Under the pieces are notes generated by a model, which had not been told where the DNA came from, made no database searches, and saw nothing but the letters and a program-made list of their open reading frames with translations. From the NCBI RefSeq assembly GCF_000295095.1, contig NZ_JH806632.1:737253-801252 (forward strand): a DNA stretch of 64,000 nt, in the 5' to 3' direction. Below, one piece after another: positions 33,141-41,732 of this stretch. Position numbers and translations under genes: made by a program. The number at the start of each line of letters is the position of its first letter. Position 1 is the stretch's first letter. Source of the stretch: Actinomyces timonensis DSM 23838 (GTDB lineage Bacteria; Actinomycetota; Actinomycetes; Actinomycetales; Actinomycetaceae).

Positions 33141-33160
33141 GATCCGCTCCTCGTCGACGT

Positions 33161-33823
33161 TCAAGAAACGCTGGGCGCAGGGGAGGCCGCTCGCCGGAGG
33201 CCGTCGATGACGCCGCGTTGCACGAGGGCGATGAGGTAGGCCTGGAAGCCGACGCCGATGATGACCATGAACCAGGACACCGGGCCCACCGTACCCGGCA
33301 GGAGGAGGACGAGCACCACTGGGGCGACGACGATGGCGAGGCAGAGCGCGGTGCGCCCGAGGGCGCCGACGGCCAGACGCAGCGCGTTGCCCATGTGCCG
33401 GGCGGCGGTGTTGTCGAAGAAGGCGACCAGGGGCAGCAGCCAGCATCCGACTCCGACCAGGATGAGGGCGCCCGCCAGCACGATTCCCGACGCCCCGGAG
33501 CTCAGGCGGACGCTGGCCCCGCCGTCGGCGGCAGAGAGCGTGCGGAGCTCGGCGCCCATGAGCGCGATGAGCACGAGCGCGGGCGGCCACCACACCAGTG
33601 AGCCGCGCAGGTTGGCCTTGAAGGAGCGCCACCAGGAGCGCACCGTGTAGACGTCCTCATCGCGGGCCATCTCCATGGCCACGCGGTGGCAGGCAACGAG
33701 GGCGGACCCCGCCGTCACCACGGGCAGGCACCCGATGAGGGTGAGCCCATTGATGACGACGAGGTCCGCAGCTGCTGACCACGCCCTGTGGAAGGGCGAG
33801 TCGAGCCGGAGGAGTCCGGCCAC
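33161..33823 (-). CDS. YesL family (DUF624) membrane protein
   Basis: 220 aa with about five membrane helices. The start FHRAWSAAADLVVINGLTLIGCLPVVTAG and the following region with an F-x-x-N-L-type turn (SFKANLRGSLVWW) are classical for YesL. Members are encoded with carbohydrate ABC permeases, as here, and are thought to assist or regulate that uptake; the mechanism is unknown. GTG start with GGAGG upstream, 1 bp from the preceding permease stop. Confidence 0.8.
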   Translation of the reverse strand: MAGLLRLDSPFHRAWSAAADLVVINGLTLIGCLPVVTAGSALVACHRVAMEMARDEDVYTVRSWWRSFKANLRGSLVWWPPALVLIALMGAELRTLSAADGGASVRLSSGASGIVLAGALILVGVGCWLLPLVAFFDNTAARHMGNALRLAVGALGRTALCLAIVVAPVVLVLLLPGTVGPVSWFMVIIGVGFQAYLIALVQRGVIDGLRRAASPAPSVS

Positions 33824-33824
33824 G

Positions 33825-34706
33825 TCAGCCCTTGACGGCGCCGGCGGCGACGCCCTCGATGATGTGCTTCTGGCTGACGAGGTAGAAGCCGACGATCGGG
33901 ATGATCGCCAGGACCAGCATGGCCATCTGAGCGCCCAGGTCCTTGTTGCCGTTGGAGCCGGTGAGCGCCTGGATGACGATCGGGATGGTCTTGTAGTTCT
34001 CGTCGTGGCCGATGACCAGGTAGGGCAGGAGGTAGTCGTTCCACACCCACATGGTGTTGAGGATGGCGACCGTGACCGCCGTCGGCTTGAGCAGCGGCAT
34101 GACCACCCGGAAGTAGGTCTGCAGCGGCGAGCAGCCGTCCATGTAGGCGGCCTCCTCGATCTCCATGGGGATCGACTTGATGAAGCCGGCGAAGAGGAAC
34201 ACCGACAGTGCCCCGCCGAAGCCGAGGTAGAGGACGATCATTCCCCAGGGGCTGGCCAGTCCGAGCATGTCGGCCACCTTGGAGGTGGGGAACATGACGA
34301 GTTGGAAGGGGGCGATCATCGAGAAGGCGAAGATGTAGTAGATGACCGAGGTCCACCAGGTCTTCACCCGGGTGATGTAGTAGGCGGTCATGGCGGTCAG
34401 CAGGAGGATGACCGCGACGGAGCCCACCGTGATGAACAGGGACCAGCCGATCGCCTGGGCGAAGCCGTTGAGCTGCAGCCCGTGGACGTAGTTGGTGAAC
34501 CCTGAGAAGCGCTCCCCCGCGGGCAGCGAGAAGGGGCTCTCCGAGATGTAGAAGCGGCCCTTGAACGAGTTGAGCAGGATGAAGGCCAGGGGGATGATCC
34601 ACACGAGGGACAGGACCGCGAGGATCCCGGTGACGATCATCTTCCCGGCGCGCCTCTCGCGCGGAGCGGCGGTGCTGATGGTGCTGGTAGTGCTGGCGGC
34701 GCTCAT
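33825..34706 (-). CDS. carbohydrate ABC transporter permease, MalG type
   Basis: 293 aa, six membrane helices. The cytoplasmic EAA loop reads EEAAYMDGCSPLQTYFRVV, the contact with the ATPase. N-terminal Ser/Thr-rich tail, then MIVTGILAVLSLVWIIPL. It overlaps the preceding permease by 4 bp, so the two are coupled. Substrate not readable; the family (AraQ/MalG) takes oligosaccharides, polyols or glycerol-phosphates. Confidence 0.9.
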   Translation of the reverse strand: MSAASTTSTISTAAPRERRAGKMIVTGILAVLSLVWIIPLAFILLNSFKGRFYISESPFSLPAGERFSGFTNYVHGLQLNGFAQAIGWSLFITVGSVAVILLLTAMTAYYITRVKTWWTSVIYYIFAFSMIAPFQLVMFPTSKVADMLGLASPWGMIVLYLGFGGALSVFLFAGFIKSIPMEIEEAAYMDGCSPLQTYFRVVMPLLKPTAVTVAILNTMWVWNDYLLPYLVIGHDENYKTIPIVIQALTGSNGNKDLGAQMAMLVLAIIPIVGFYLVSQKHIIEGVAAGAVKG

Positions 34707-35542
34707 GCGTCGACCTCCTTGGCGCGGGTGACGCGCAGCTGGACGAGCGCGATCGCGGCGACGATGAGGAAGAAGATCACCGCGGCGGCCTGCGCCTGCC
34801 CCATCTGGTTACGGGCGTGGTACATGGTGTTGTAGATGCTCAGAGCAGCCATCTCGGTCTGCTTGAGCGGGGCGCCGTTGGTCAGCGCGAGGTTCTGGTC
34901 GAACATCTTGAAGGTGTTGGCCAGGGTGAGGAACAGGCAGATGGTGATCGAGGGCATGACCATCGGGATGGTCACGTTGCGCAATGTCAGCCAGCCGCTC
35001 GCGCCGTCGATCTGGGCGGCCTCGATGAGCTCGGGCGGCACGTTCTGCAGACCGGCGATGTAGATGATCATCATGTAGCCCATGAGCTGCCAGTTGACCA
35101 GCAGGATGAGGCCCAGGAGGCCGAGGTGCCAGTCGTTGACGATCGTCTGGCCCCAGTGCTTGAGGATCGCGTTGAGCATGACCTGCCAGGTGAAGCCCAG
35201 GACGATGCCGCCGATGAGGTTGGGCATGAAGAACACCGAGCGGAAGAAGTTGGTGCCCTTGAGCTTGCGGGTGAGCAGGTAGGCCAGGGTGAAGGCCCCG
35301 AGGTTGACCGTGATGATGGAGATCACCGAGACGATGACGGTGAACCACAGCGCTGAGCCGAAGTCCGAGTCGAGGACCTTGGAGTAGTTCTCCAGGCCCA
35401 CCCACTTTGCGTTCGTCAGGGTCTTGAACTTGGTGAAGGACAGGTAGAGCCCCATGAAGAACGGGACGAGGAAGGCGATGAGGAAGGCCAGGAGCGTGGG
35501 CCCGGCGAATATCGGGAAGTACTTCTTGAGTGCGCTGTTCAT
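34703..35542 (-). CDS. carbohydrate ABC transporter permease, MalF type
   Basis: 279 aa, six membrane helices. It begins with a short basic tail and FPIFAGPTLLAFLIAFLVP. The EAA loop is ELIEAAQIDGASGWLTLRNV. Second gene of the operon after the binding protein. No ATP-binding subunit is encoded in this window; such importers commonly borrow a shared MsmK/MsiK-type ATPase encoded elsewhere. Confidence 0.9.
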   Translation of the reverse strand: MNSALKKYFPIFAGPTLLAFLIAFLVPFFMGLYLSFTKFKTLTNAKWVGLENYSKVLDSDFGSALWFTVIVSVISIITVNLGAFTLAYLLTRKLKGTNFFRSVFFMPNLIGGIVLGFTWQVMLNAILKHWGQTIVNDWHLGLLGLILLVNWQLMGYMMIIYIAGLQNVPPELIEAAQIDGASGWLTLRNVTIPMVMPSITICLFLTLANTFKMFDQNLALTNGAPLKQTEMAALSIYNTMYHARNQMGQAQAAAVIFFLIVAAIALVQLRVTRAKEVDA

Positions 35543-35667
35543 GATTCCTCTTGCGGCGCCCGGCGGCTCTGCCGGGCCTGATGAAAGGGGGAAGTGGGTG
35601 GCTCAGCCGACGGCGTCCGGCCGGGAGACCGGGCGCCGTCGGCCACGTGGTGCCGCGAGAGCGGGGA

Positions 35668-37002
35668 TCAGGCCTTGGACTTGCCCTCGGCCCAGCCGGA
35701 GACGAAGTAGTCCTTCACCGCGGTCCAGTCCTCCTTGCCGGAGGCGTACTGGGACAGGTGCTGGCCCAGCTGGTCCTTGAAGTCCTGGCTCGGGAAGGTC
35801 TGGAACACCCAGTTGACCGGGTAGAGCGCGTCGTTGTTGAGGTAGGAGACGATCTCCTTGCCCAGCGGGTCGGCCGGGGTGAGGCTGGAGAAGGCCGAGT
35901 AGGGGGAGACGGAGACGACGGACTTGTCGACAAGCATCTTGGCGGCCTCGGCGTCGGTGAGGAGCCAGTTGAGGAAGGCCTGCGTGGCCTCCTTGGCGGA
36001 GTCGGAGGCCTCGGCGTTGATCGTCAGGTAGTTCTCCGTGCCCAGGGCGATGCCGGACTTCTCCTCGCCCTCGACGCCCACGTAGATGGGCATGAAGTGG
36101 ATGTCCTCCTCCTTGACCGTGTTGCCCTCGACCTCGGAGATCTGGGACCAGGCCCAGTTGCCGTTCTGCACGAAGACGCACTTGCCGAGCGCGAACTCGG
36201 ACATGGAGTCGGTGACGGCCTTGGCGGAGGCCTCCGTGGGGGCGATGGTGGAGTTGTTGAGGTAGAGGTCGAAGATCTGCTTGTAGTTGTCCGAGTAGGT
36301 GAGCTTGAGGTCCTTGGAGTCGGTGGCACCGAGGTCGCGCAGCTCGTAGAACACGGGGTAGTTCGCCAGGTGGGTCTGGAAGCGCCAGTCCTCGCCCGGG
36401 GACAGCGAGGTCGCGGCGAAGGCGCCATTGATGCCGAGGTCGGCCTTCTTGGCCTGGATGTCCTCGACGACCTCCTTGAGCTTGGCGAAGCCCTTGATCT
36501 CGTCGACCTTCGTGGCCTTGGCGCCCTCCATCGCGAAGTACTTGTCGAGGATGGCCTTGTTGTAGATGATGCCGTAGCCCTCGGTGGCCAGCGGGACACC
36601 GTAGATCTTGCCGTCATCGCCCTTGAGAGCCAGGGAGTCGTCCGTGATGGCCTTCGCGGCGTCGGTGTCGGTGAGGTCGGTGGCGTAGTCCTTCCAGTTG
36701 GCCAGGCCGACCGGGCCGTTGATGTTGAACAGGGTCGGCGGGGCGGACTTGGCCACCTCGGAGGTCAGCGTCTCCTCGTACTTGCCGGCGGCGGCGGTGA
36801 CGACCTTGACCTCAACACCGGTCTTCGTCTTGTAGGCCTCGGCGATGGCCTTGAAGGCCTCCTCGGCCTCGGGCTTGAAGTTGAGGAAGTAGACGCCCCC
36901 CTCGTCAGAGGACGACGAGCCTCCCGAGCATGCTGCCAGGGTTGCAGCAACGGCGAGTGCGGCGGAGCCACCGAGCATCGAGCGGCGGGAAACGAGTCGC
37001 AT
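35668..37002 (-). CDS. carbohydrate ABC transporter substrate-binding lipoprotein
   Basis: 444 aa, family 1 extracellular solute-binding protein. The N-terminus has a twin-arginine-like SRRSMLGG and the lipobox TLAAC (Cys25), then the mature fold starting YFLNFKPEAEEAFKAIAEAY. Start at the ATG of MRLVSRRSM with a strong AAAGGAGG 5 nt upstream; the longer open frame is upstream DNA. First gene of the sbp-permease-permease-yesL operon. Ligand unknown; the size and signature (FKPE..AYKTKTGVEV) fit an oligosaccharide binder. Confidence 0.9.
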   Translation of the reverse strand: MRLVSRRSMLGGSAALAVAATLAACSGGSSSSDEGGVYFLNFKPEAEEAFKAIAEAYKTKTGVEVKVVTAAAGKYEETLTSEVAKSAPPTLFNINGPVGLANWKDYATDLTDTDAAKAITDDSLALKGDDGKIYGVPLATEGYGIIYNKAILDKYFAMEGAKATKVDEIKGFAKLKEVVEDIQAKKADLGINGAFAATSLSPGEDWRFQTHLANYPVFYELRDLGATDSKDLKLTYSDNYKQIFDLYLNNSTIAPTEASAKAVTDSMSEFALGKCVFVQNGNWAWSQISEVEGNTVKEEDIHFMPIYVGVEGEEKSGIALGTENYLTINAEASDSAKEATQAFLNWLLTDAEAAKMLVDKSVVSVSPYSAFSSLTPADPLGKEIVSYLNNDALYPVNWVFQTFPSQDFKDQLGQHLSQYASGKEDWTAVKDYFVSGWAEGKSKA

Positions 37003-37130
37003 GAGGTCCTCCTTTGGACAAGACAACCGCGAGGGCGAGGAAAGCCCCGCGTGAGCGACTGCCCGCTCGACGAGCCCGGGGTAGGTCCGATGTCGCGGGC
37101 GACGCCCCATCATTGCACACCTCGCCCCCG

Positions 37131-37139
37131 TTGCAGCAA
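37131..37139. promoter_or_regulatory. candidate operator for the sugar ABC operon
   Basis: TTGCAGCAA, an inverted repeat with arms TTGC/GCAA, about 130 bp before the binding-protein start, with further TTGCA blocks on either side (37112 and 37143). LacI-family operators in actinobacteria have this look. The rest of the 388-bp gap 37003-37390 holds the fba terminator and no gene. Confidence 0.35.
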
Positions 37140-37294
37140 ATCTTGCAGGCACAGAATCTCCCTTCTCCACCTCCCCTGCCGCCCCATGCCCCCGGACCTG
37201 CGCCAAGACGTTGAGCACGACCACGAGCGGTATCGGTAGTTGAGACGGCGGCAGAGACGACGCGCCGTTCGCGCTCCTCGCCGGGGCCACGCGC

Positions 37295-37329
37295 GGTGGC
37301 CCCGGCACCACGAGGGTGCCGGAGCCACC
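37295..37329 (-). terminator. terminator of fba
   Basis: A 15-bp stem (GGTGGCCCCGGCACC / GGTGCCGGAGCCACC, one mismatched or wobble position) with a 5-nt loop, about 60 bp past the fba stop. Confidence 0.65.
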
Positions 37330-37390
37330 GGAGGTCCGGATGACGGACGTTGGACGGGGCGAGCGGCCTCGCCGCCCGACCGCCCGGGGA

Positions 37391-38440
37391 TCAGCGCTTG
37401 GCGGAGCCGACGGAGCCGAGGCGCTCGCAGGCCTCGACGACGCGGGCGGCCATGCCGTTCTCAGCGGCCTTGCCCCAGGCGCGCGGGTCGTAGGTCTTCT
37501 TGTTGCCGACCTCGCCGTCGATCTTGAGGACGCCGTCGTAGTTCTTGAGCATCCAGTCGGCCACGGGGCGGGTGAAGGCGTACTGGGTGTCGGTGTCGAC
37601 GTTCATCTTGATGACGCCGTTGCGCACCGCGGTGGCGATCTCCTCGTCGGTGGAGCCGGAGCCGCCGTGCATGACGAGGTCGAACGGCGAGTCCTTGGTG
37701 CCGACCTTGGAGGAGAGGCGGTCGCCGAGGCGGGCCGCGACGTCGTCCTGGATCTCGCCGAGGATCTCGGGGCGGAGCTTGACATGGCCGGGCTTGTAGG
37801 CGCCGTGGACGTTGCCGAAGGTGAGGGCCGTGATGTAGCGGCCGTTCTCGCCCAGGCCCAGGGCCTCGATGGCGCGCCAGGCGTCGTCCGCCGTGGTGTA
37901 GAGGTTGGCGTTCTCCTCGCCCTTGATGCCATCCTCCTCGCCGCCGACGGCGCCGATCTCGATCTCGAGGATGACGTTGGCGGCCTTCGCGCGGGCGAGC
38001 ATGTCGACGGCGATGTCGATGTTGTCGTCGAGCGACTCGGCGGAGCCGTCCCACATGTGGGAGTTGAACATCGGGAGCTCACCGCGCTTGACCTGCTCGG
38101 CCTCGATCTCGAGGAGCGGGAGGACCCAGGGCTCGAGCATCGGCTTGGGGCAGTGGTCGGTGTGCAGGCCGATCTGGACCGGGTAGAGGTCGCCGACGGC
38201 GCGGGCGTAGGCGGCGAAGGCGATGGAGCCCTTGACCCTGTCAGCGCGAGAGGAGCCGGACCAGTAGGCGGCGCCGCCGTTGGAGATCTGAACGATGCCG
38301 TCCGACTCGGCGTCGGCGAAACCCTTGAGGGCGGCGGAGAGAGTCTGGGAGGAGGTGACGTTGATGGCGGGGATGGCGTACTTGCCAGCCTTCGCGCGAT
38401 CAAGCATGTCCGCGTATGACTCCGGGGTTGCGATGGCCAC
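37391..38440 (-). CDS. fba: fructose-bisphosphate aldolase, class II
   Basis: 349 aa. It cleaves fructose-1,6-bisphosphate to DHAP and glyceraldehyde-3-P and joins FruK's product to glycolysis. Zinc and catalytic residues are in LHTDHCPKP and FGNVHGAYKPG, with the phosphate loop VMHGGSGSTDEEI and MFNSHMWDGSA. The start is GTG 38438-38440 (valine in the context AIATPESYADML), preceded by a perfect AGGAGG 6 nt upstream; a 17-codon longer reading has no ribosome site. Confidence 0.95.
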   Translation of the reverse strand: MAIATPESYADMLDRAKAGKYAIPAINVTSSQTLSAALKGFADAESDGIVQISNGGAAYWSGSSRADRVKGSIAFAAYARAVGDLYPVQIGLHTDHCPKPMLEPWVLPLLEIEAEQVKRGELPMFNSHMWDGSAESLDDNIDIAVDMLARAKAANVILEIEIGAVGGEEDGIKGEENANLYTTADDAWRAIEALGLGENGRYITALTFGNVHGAYKPGHVKLRPEILGEIQDDVAARLGDRLSSKVGTKDSPFDLVMHGGSGSTDEEIATAVRNGVIKMNVDTDTQYAFTRPVADWMLKNYDGVLKIDGEVGNKKTYDPRAWGKAAENGMAARVVEACERLGSVGSAKR

Positions 38441-38631
38441 TGGGTGCCTCCTGGGTGAGATGTGGCAATGGTGCGTGGCCGATTCTTCCACGGATCGGAC
38501 CGATCGGATACCGGGCGATGGTCCCGAGATCCCGACCGGGGAACGCGCGGGTGTGTCCAGGCGGGAGGGCTCAGGCCCGGCCCGGCGGGCCGCGCGGGCC
38601 AGTCCGGCGGCACAGCGGGAGGGCGGGCGGG

Positions 38632-39309
38632 TCAGTCGGGCGCGGGACCGCCGTGCTGGCAGATCCAGGCGTGCATGGCCACTGCCGCCGCGGCGGCCAC
38701 ATTGATGGACCGGGTGGAGCCGTACTGGCCGATCCGGTGGAGCCGGGCGCAGCCGGCGAGGAGCTCGGGGCTGATGCCCTCGCCCTCGGAGCCGAAGACC
38801 ATGAGGCAGCGCTCAGGGAGGCGCGCCTCCTCCAGGGGCGTGGAGCCAGGGCCGTTGTCGATGGCGATCGGCTCGTAGCCCTCGGCGCCGGCCCAGGAGA
38901 GGAGGGAGTCAGGGCCGGGGTGGTGGCGCACGGTGAGGTAGCGGTCGGTGACCATCGCGCCGCGCTTGTTCCAGCGGCGCCGGCCCACGATGTGCACGCC
39001 TGAGACATTGAAGGCGTTGGCGCTGCGCACGATGGAGCCGATATTGAGGTCCTGGCTGACATTCTCGATGGCCACCCGGAGCGGATGGGTGCGGGAGGCG
39101 AGGTCGGCGCGGATGGCCTCCACTCTCCAGTAGCGGTAGCGGTCGACGACGTTGCGCCGATCCCCCTTGGCGAGCAGATCGGGGTCGTAGTGGGGATCAT
39201 CGGGCCAGGCATCGGGCCCGCCCGGCCATGGCCCCACGCCGACCTCGCGACGATCGGCGGGGGAGTCCGCGTCGGGCGGCAGCGCCGCCCAGTAGTCCTC
39301 AGGCGCCAC
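38632..39309 (-). CDS. TrmH/SpoU-family RNA 2'-O-methyltransferase
   Basis: 225 aa SPOUT-class methyltransferase. Motif 1 is AIENVSQDLNIGSIVRSANAF, motif 2 around CLMVFGSEGEGISPELL, and motif 3 around RIGQYGSTRSINVAAAAAVAM. It methylates ribose in rRNA or tRNA; the exact site cannot be inferred. Start is a GTG with GAGGAGT upstream (GTG at 39307-39309), which overlaps the end of the PIN-like gene by 11 bp. Confidence 0.88.
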   Translation of the reverse strand: MAPEDYWAALPPDADSPADRREVGVGPWPGGPDAWPDDPHYDPDLLAKGDRRNVVDRYRYWRVEAIRADLASRTHPLRVAIENVSQDLNIGSIVRSANAFNVSGVHIVGRRRWNKRGAMVTDRYLTVRHHPGPDSLLSWAGAEGYEPIAIDNGPGSTPLEEARLPERCLMVFGSEGEGISPELLAGCARLHRIGQYGSTRSINVAAAAAVAMHAWICQHGGPAPD

Positions 39310-39901
39310 GCTGGACTCCTCGCGATCGGAGGAGGACGTCGCGCAACCTTGCCACCTTGATGTCGTAGCCCGCGGCATCCGCTGGTCGCACGTACCGTTC
39401 TTCCTGCCGCAGGCGGCGCAGGTCGTCATGCGCTTCGTCGTTGGTGATGCGCCCCGCGACCTCCGCTCGGACCAGGATGTCGACAGTCGTGTAGCACCTG
39501 GAGCCGTGCAGTTGGTGTTCCGCCAGGCGCAGAGCGCCCGCATCGTCAGAGATGAAGACCGACCCGTTCAGGTCGGCACGATCGCGGATCAGCACAACGG
39601 TCTCCGCCTCGCCTCGGTGCTGGCTGAGCGGATCACCCGGGGCTCTGAGCGAGTTGACGAGGGAATCGATATTGATCTGCTCTCGCCTGTCAGGAAAGAG
39701 CGCCACACCACAAGCTTCTCGAATCCCCTGATCGGCACGCTGAAGGCTCAGCGCTCTCATGCTCCTACGCCACTCCCATTCGACCGATGCGCACCATCGC
39801 CCCCTGCCTCGCAGAAACCATGAGAGCAGGTCAACGCGCCGCAAGATGGCGAAGTTGATGAGAACCGTGTTGTCGGGGAAGAAGAAGGGGGAATCCGGCA
39901 C
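39299..39901 (-). CDS. PIN-like nuclease-domain protein (putative toxin)
   Basis: 200 aa. The arrangement fits a PIN fold: Asp10 in FFFPDNTVLINFA, acidic Glu98/Glu100 in HRGEAETVV, and Asp119/Asp120 in VFISDDAGALRL. PIN proteins are metal-dependent RNases, often toxins. It starts at GTG 3 bp downstream of the ImmA/IrrE gene, so it is the third gene of that operon, and overlaps the methyltransferase start. Base usage is visibly less GC-rich than the flanking genes. The toxin role is inferred from context. Confidence 0.6.
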   Translation of the reverse strand: MPDSPFFFPDNTVLINFAILRRVDLLSWFLRGRGRWCASVEWEWRRSMRALSLQRADQGIREACGVALFPDRREQINIDSLVNSLRAPGDPLSQHRGEAETVVLIRDRADLNGSVFISDDAGALRLAEHQLHGSRCYTTVDILVRAEVAGRITNDEAHDDLRRLRQEERYVRPADAAGYDIKVARLRDVLLRSRGVQRGA

Positions 39902-39904
39902 GGT

Positions 39905-40663
39905 TCACCCCAGGTCGCCAAGTAGTTCGAGGTCCAGTTCATCCAGGACGTCCGGGGTAGGCACTGCCTCGTCGTCCTCCTCGGCACCAGCGTCTTCCTC
40001 GGGGGTGATGCCGAGAGCCCAATCCAAGGAGGCTTGAGGAGCTTTGCCCTGCTCCACCGCGAGCCGGAGCGAGGTCAGCAGGTGCGCCGGGAAACGACGA
40101 GTCGCCCAAGCCACTCCCCTGAGCGTGACCTCATCGGGTGTGGCCACACTCTCCGGCAGATAGGCCGAGAGAAGAGTCGGCGTCGCCATGTTCAAGGCGC
40201 CCTTCGCCTCCGACGGCACCTCTAACCGCAAGTAGCTCAGACGGGTTCTCAGGGCATGCGTGGACACCCCGAGCCCCCACACCGCAGTCGCGACATCAGC
40301 AGCGCTGGACCAGGGCTGACGCCGCATCAGTTCACACGGCATGAGGAGTTCGGCCGCATAGGAGTTCGCGGCGTTCTCCGCGGGACGGGGATCGGCGCCA
40401 TCGCCTGGGTCGGCACGGGGATCGAAGAGGTGACCCAGCTCGTGCGCGAGAGTGAAGGTACTCCGGAACCAGTTCCTGCTGGCCGGGAGCACAATGACGG
40501 GCTTTCCGCCCAGTGTGAGCGAGTAGCCGGAGCCCTCGAGCGGAACGATGATGACATCAATGCCGAGCCCGCCCTCTACTCGCGCGATGAAGTCGAGGGG
40601 AAAGCCCTTGCCAAGGGTCCGTCTCAGTTCGCCGGGACTCCGGCTGTCAGATGCCCCCATCAT
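39905..40663 (-). CDS. ImmA/IrrE-family metallopeptidase
   Basis: 252 aa. The zinc site is complete: His74-Glu75-x-x-His78 (LAHELGHLF) and Glu96 in PAENAANSYAAELLMP as third ligand. ImmA/IrrE proteins cleave the cognate XRE-type repressor. Its start overlaps the stop of the XRE gene (ATGA), so the two are made together. The C-terminal tail (about 225-252) is acidic and ends LDELDLELLGDLG. Confidence 0.85.
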   Translation of the reverse strand: MMGASDSRSPGELRRTLGKGFPLDFIARVEGGLGIDVIIVPLEGSGYSLTLGGKPVIVLPASRNWFRSTFTLAHELGHLFDPRADPGDGADPRPAENAANSYAAELLMPCELMRRQPWSSAADVATAVWGLGVSTHALRTRLSYLRLEVPSEAKGALNMATPTLLSAYLPESVATPDEVTLRGVAWATRRFPAHLLTSLRLAVEQGKAPQASLDWALGITPEEDAGAEEDDEAVPTPDVLDELDLELLGDLG

Positions 40664-40995
40664 GCCAGTGCGGCCTGGCGGTAGAGCAGGGCGATCCCCT
40701 CAAGAACCTCGCGATCGGGCTCGGCATGCGCCGCATACCTGCGCGATGCGCGGTCGTAGGCATGTCTCGCGGCGGCGCGCGCCTCGAAGGGGTCCGGTTC
40801 ACCAGTGATGAGGTAGTGCAGCGAAGCGTCAAGAGCGGAGGCGATCTCGGCGAGTTCGACCGCCGCGAAGGACCGTGTCCCCCCGAGGGCCTTGGACAAG
40901 GCGGACTCGCTCATCGCCACCTGACGCGCGAGCTCGGCCTGCGTCAGTCCAGAAGCGCCAAGGGCTTCCTTCACCCGCTCCGCGATCCTCTCCAT
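40660..40995 (-). CDS. XRE-family transcriptional regulator
   Basis: 111 aa. Helix-turn-helix at about residues 5-60 (LTQAELARQVAMSESALSKAL), then a short C-terminal region with an Ala-rich basic helix. Likely the repressor of the XRE-ImmA-PIN operon and substrate of the ImmA/IrrE protease. Start at the ATG giving MERIAERVKEAL; a TATCCT hexamer lies 6 nt before it, so it is probably leaderless. A palindrome sits 20 bp upstream. Confidence 0.85.
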   Translation of the reverse strand: MERIAERVKEALGASGLTQAELARQVAMSESALSKALGGTRSFAAVELAEIASALDASLHYLITGEPDPFEARAAARHAYDRASRRYAAHAEPDREVLEGIALLYRQAALA

Positions 40996-41015
40996 GCCAC
41001 CAGGATAGTCGGAGT

Positions 41016-41030
41016 TTTCGATTTTCGAAA
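41016..41030. promoter_or_regulatory. candidate XRE operator
   Basis: TTTCGA-TTT-TCGAAA, a perfect inverted repeat with 6-bp arms, AT-rich against a very GC-rich background, overlapping the expected -35 region of the XRE promoter. Autorepression is inferred. Confidence 0.5.
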
Positions 41031-41089
41031 GAGTCGAGGTGGGGGCTCCGTTGAACCGTGACGATCCAGCGATGCGGGACCGCGGGCCC

Positions 41090-41659
41090 TCAGTCGAGGC
41101 CGAGGTCGGCCAGGCCGAGGGCGGCGTGGTAGGGCAGGCCCGCCTCCTCGATGCGCTCGCGCGCCCCGGTGGAGCGGTCCACGATGACGGCGACGGCCAG
41201 CACCTCGGCGCCGGCCTCGCGCAGGGCCCCGACCGCCTCCAGCGGGGAGCCGCCCGTCGTGGAGGTGTCCTCCAGGACGATGACGCGCTTGCCGGCCACA
41301 TCCGGGCCCTCGATGCGGCGCTTCATGCCGTGGTCCTTGGCGGCCTTGCGCACCACGAAGGCGTCCAGGTCGAGGCCCCGGGCGGCTGCCGCGTGCAGCA
41401 TGGCGGTGGCCACGGGATCCGCGCCCATGGTGAGCCCGCCGACGGCGTCGTAGTCCTCCGTGGTCAGGCCCGCCTCCTCGAGCATGTCGAGCATGACGTG
41501 GCCGATGAGGGGCGCGGCCTCGTGGTGGAGGGTGGCGCGGCGCATGTCCACGTAGAAATCGGAGGTCAGGCCGGAGGCGAGGGTGACGGTGCCGCGCACG
41601 ACGGCGAGCTCGCCGACGAGCTCGGCCAGGCGGGCGCGCTGGGAATCATTGGTGCTCAC
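41090..41659 (-). CDS. pyrE: orotate phosphoribosyltransferase
   Basis: 189 aa. It makes OMP from orotate and PRPP. The PRPP loop is VIVLEDTSTTGGSPLEAV; SGLTSDFYVDMRRATL and GGLTMGADPVATAM are family blocks. GTG start chosen (TAGCCT 7 nt upstream); the open frame continues 54 codons but that part is the tpx terminator. Other pyr genes are not in the window. Confidence 0.93.
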   Translation of the reverse strand: MSTNDSQRARLAELVGELAVVRGTVTLASGLTSDFYVDMRRATLHHEAAPLIGHVMLDMLEEAGLTTEDYDAVGGLTMGADPVATAMLHAAAARGLDLDAFVVRKAAKDHGMKRRIEGPDVAGKRVIVLEDTSTTGGSPLEAVGALREAGAEVLAVAVIVDRSTGARERIEEAGLPYHAALGLADLGLD

Positions 41660-41676
41660 GCCCTCAAGGCTAGACG

Positions 41677-41719
41677 ATCCGGGCCCCGGCCTCCCGCTCG
41701 GGGAGGCCGGGGCCCGGAT
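41677..41719 (-). terminator. terminator of tpx
   Basis: A perfect 19-bp stem (ATCCGGGCCCCGGCCTCCC and its complement) with loop GCTCG, 13 bp past the tpx stop and just before the pyrE promoter. Confidence 0.8.
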
Positions 41720-41732
41720 GAGCCGCTGGCGC

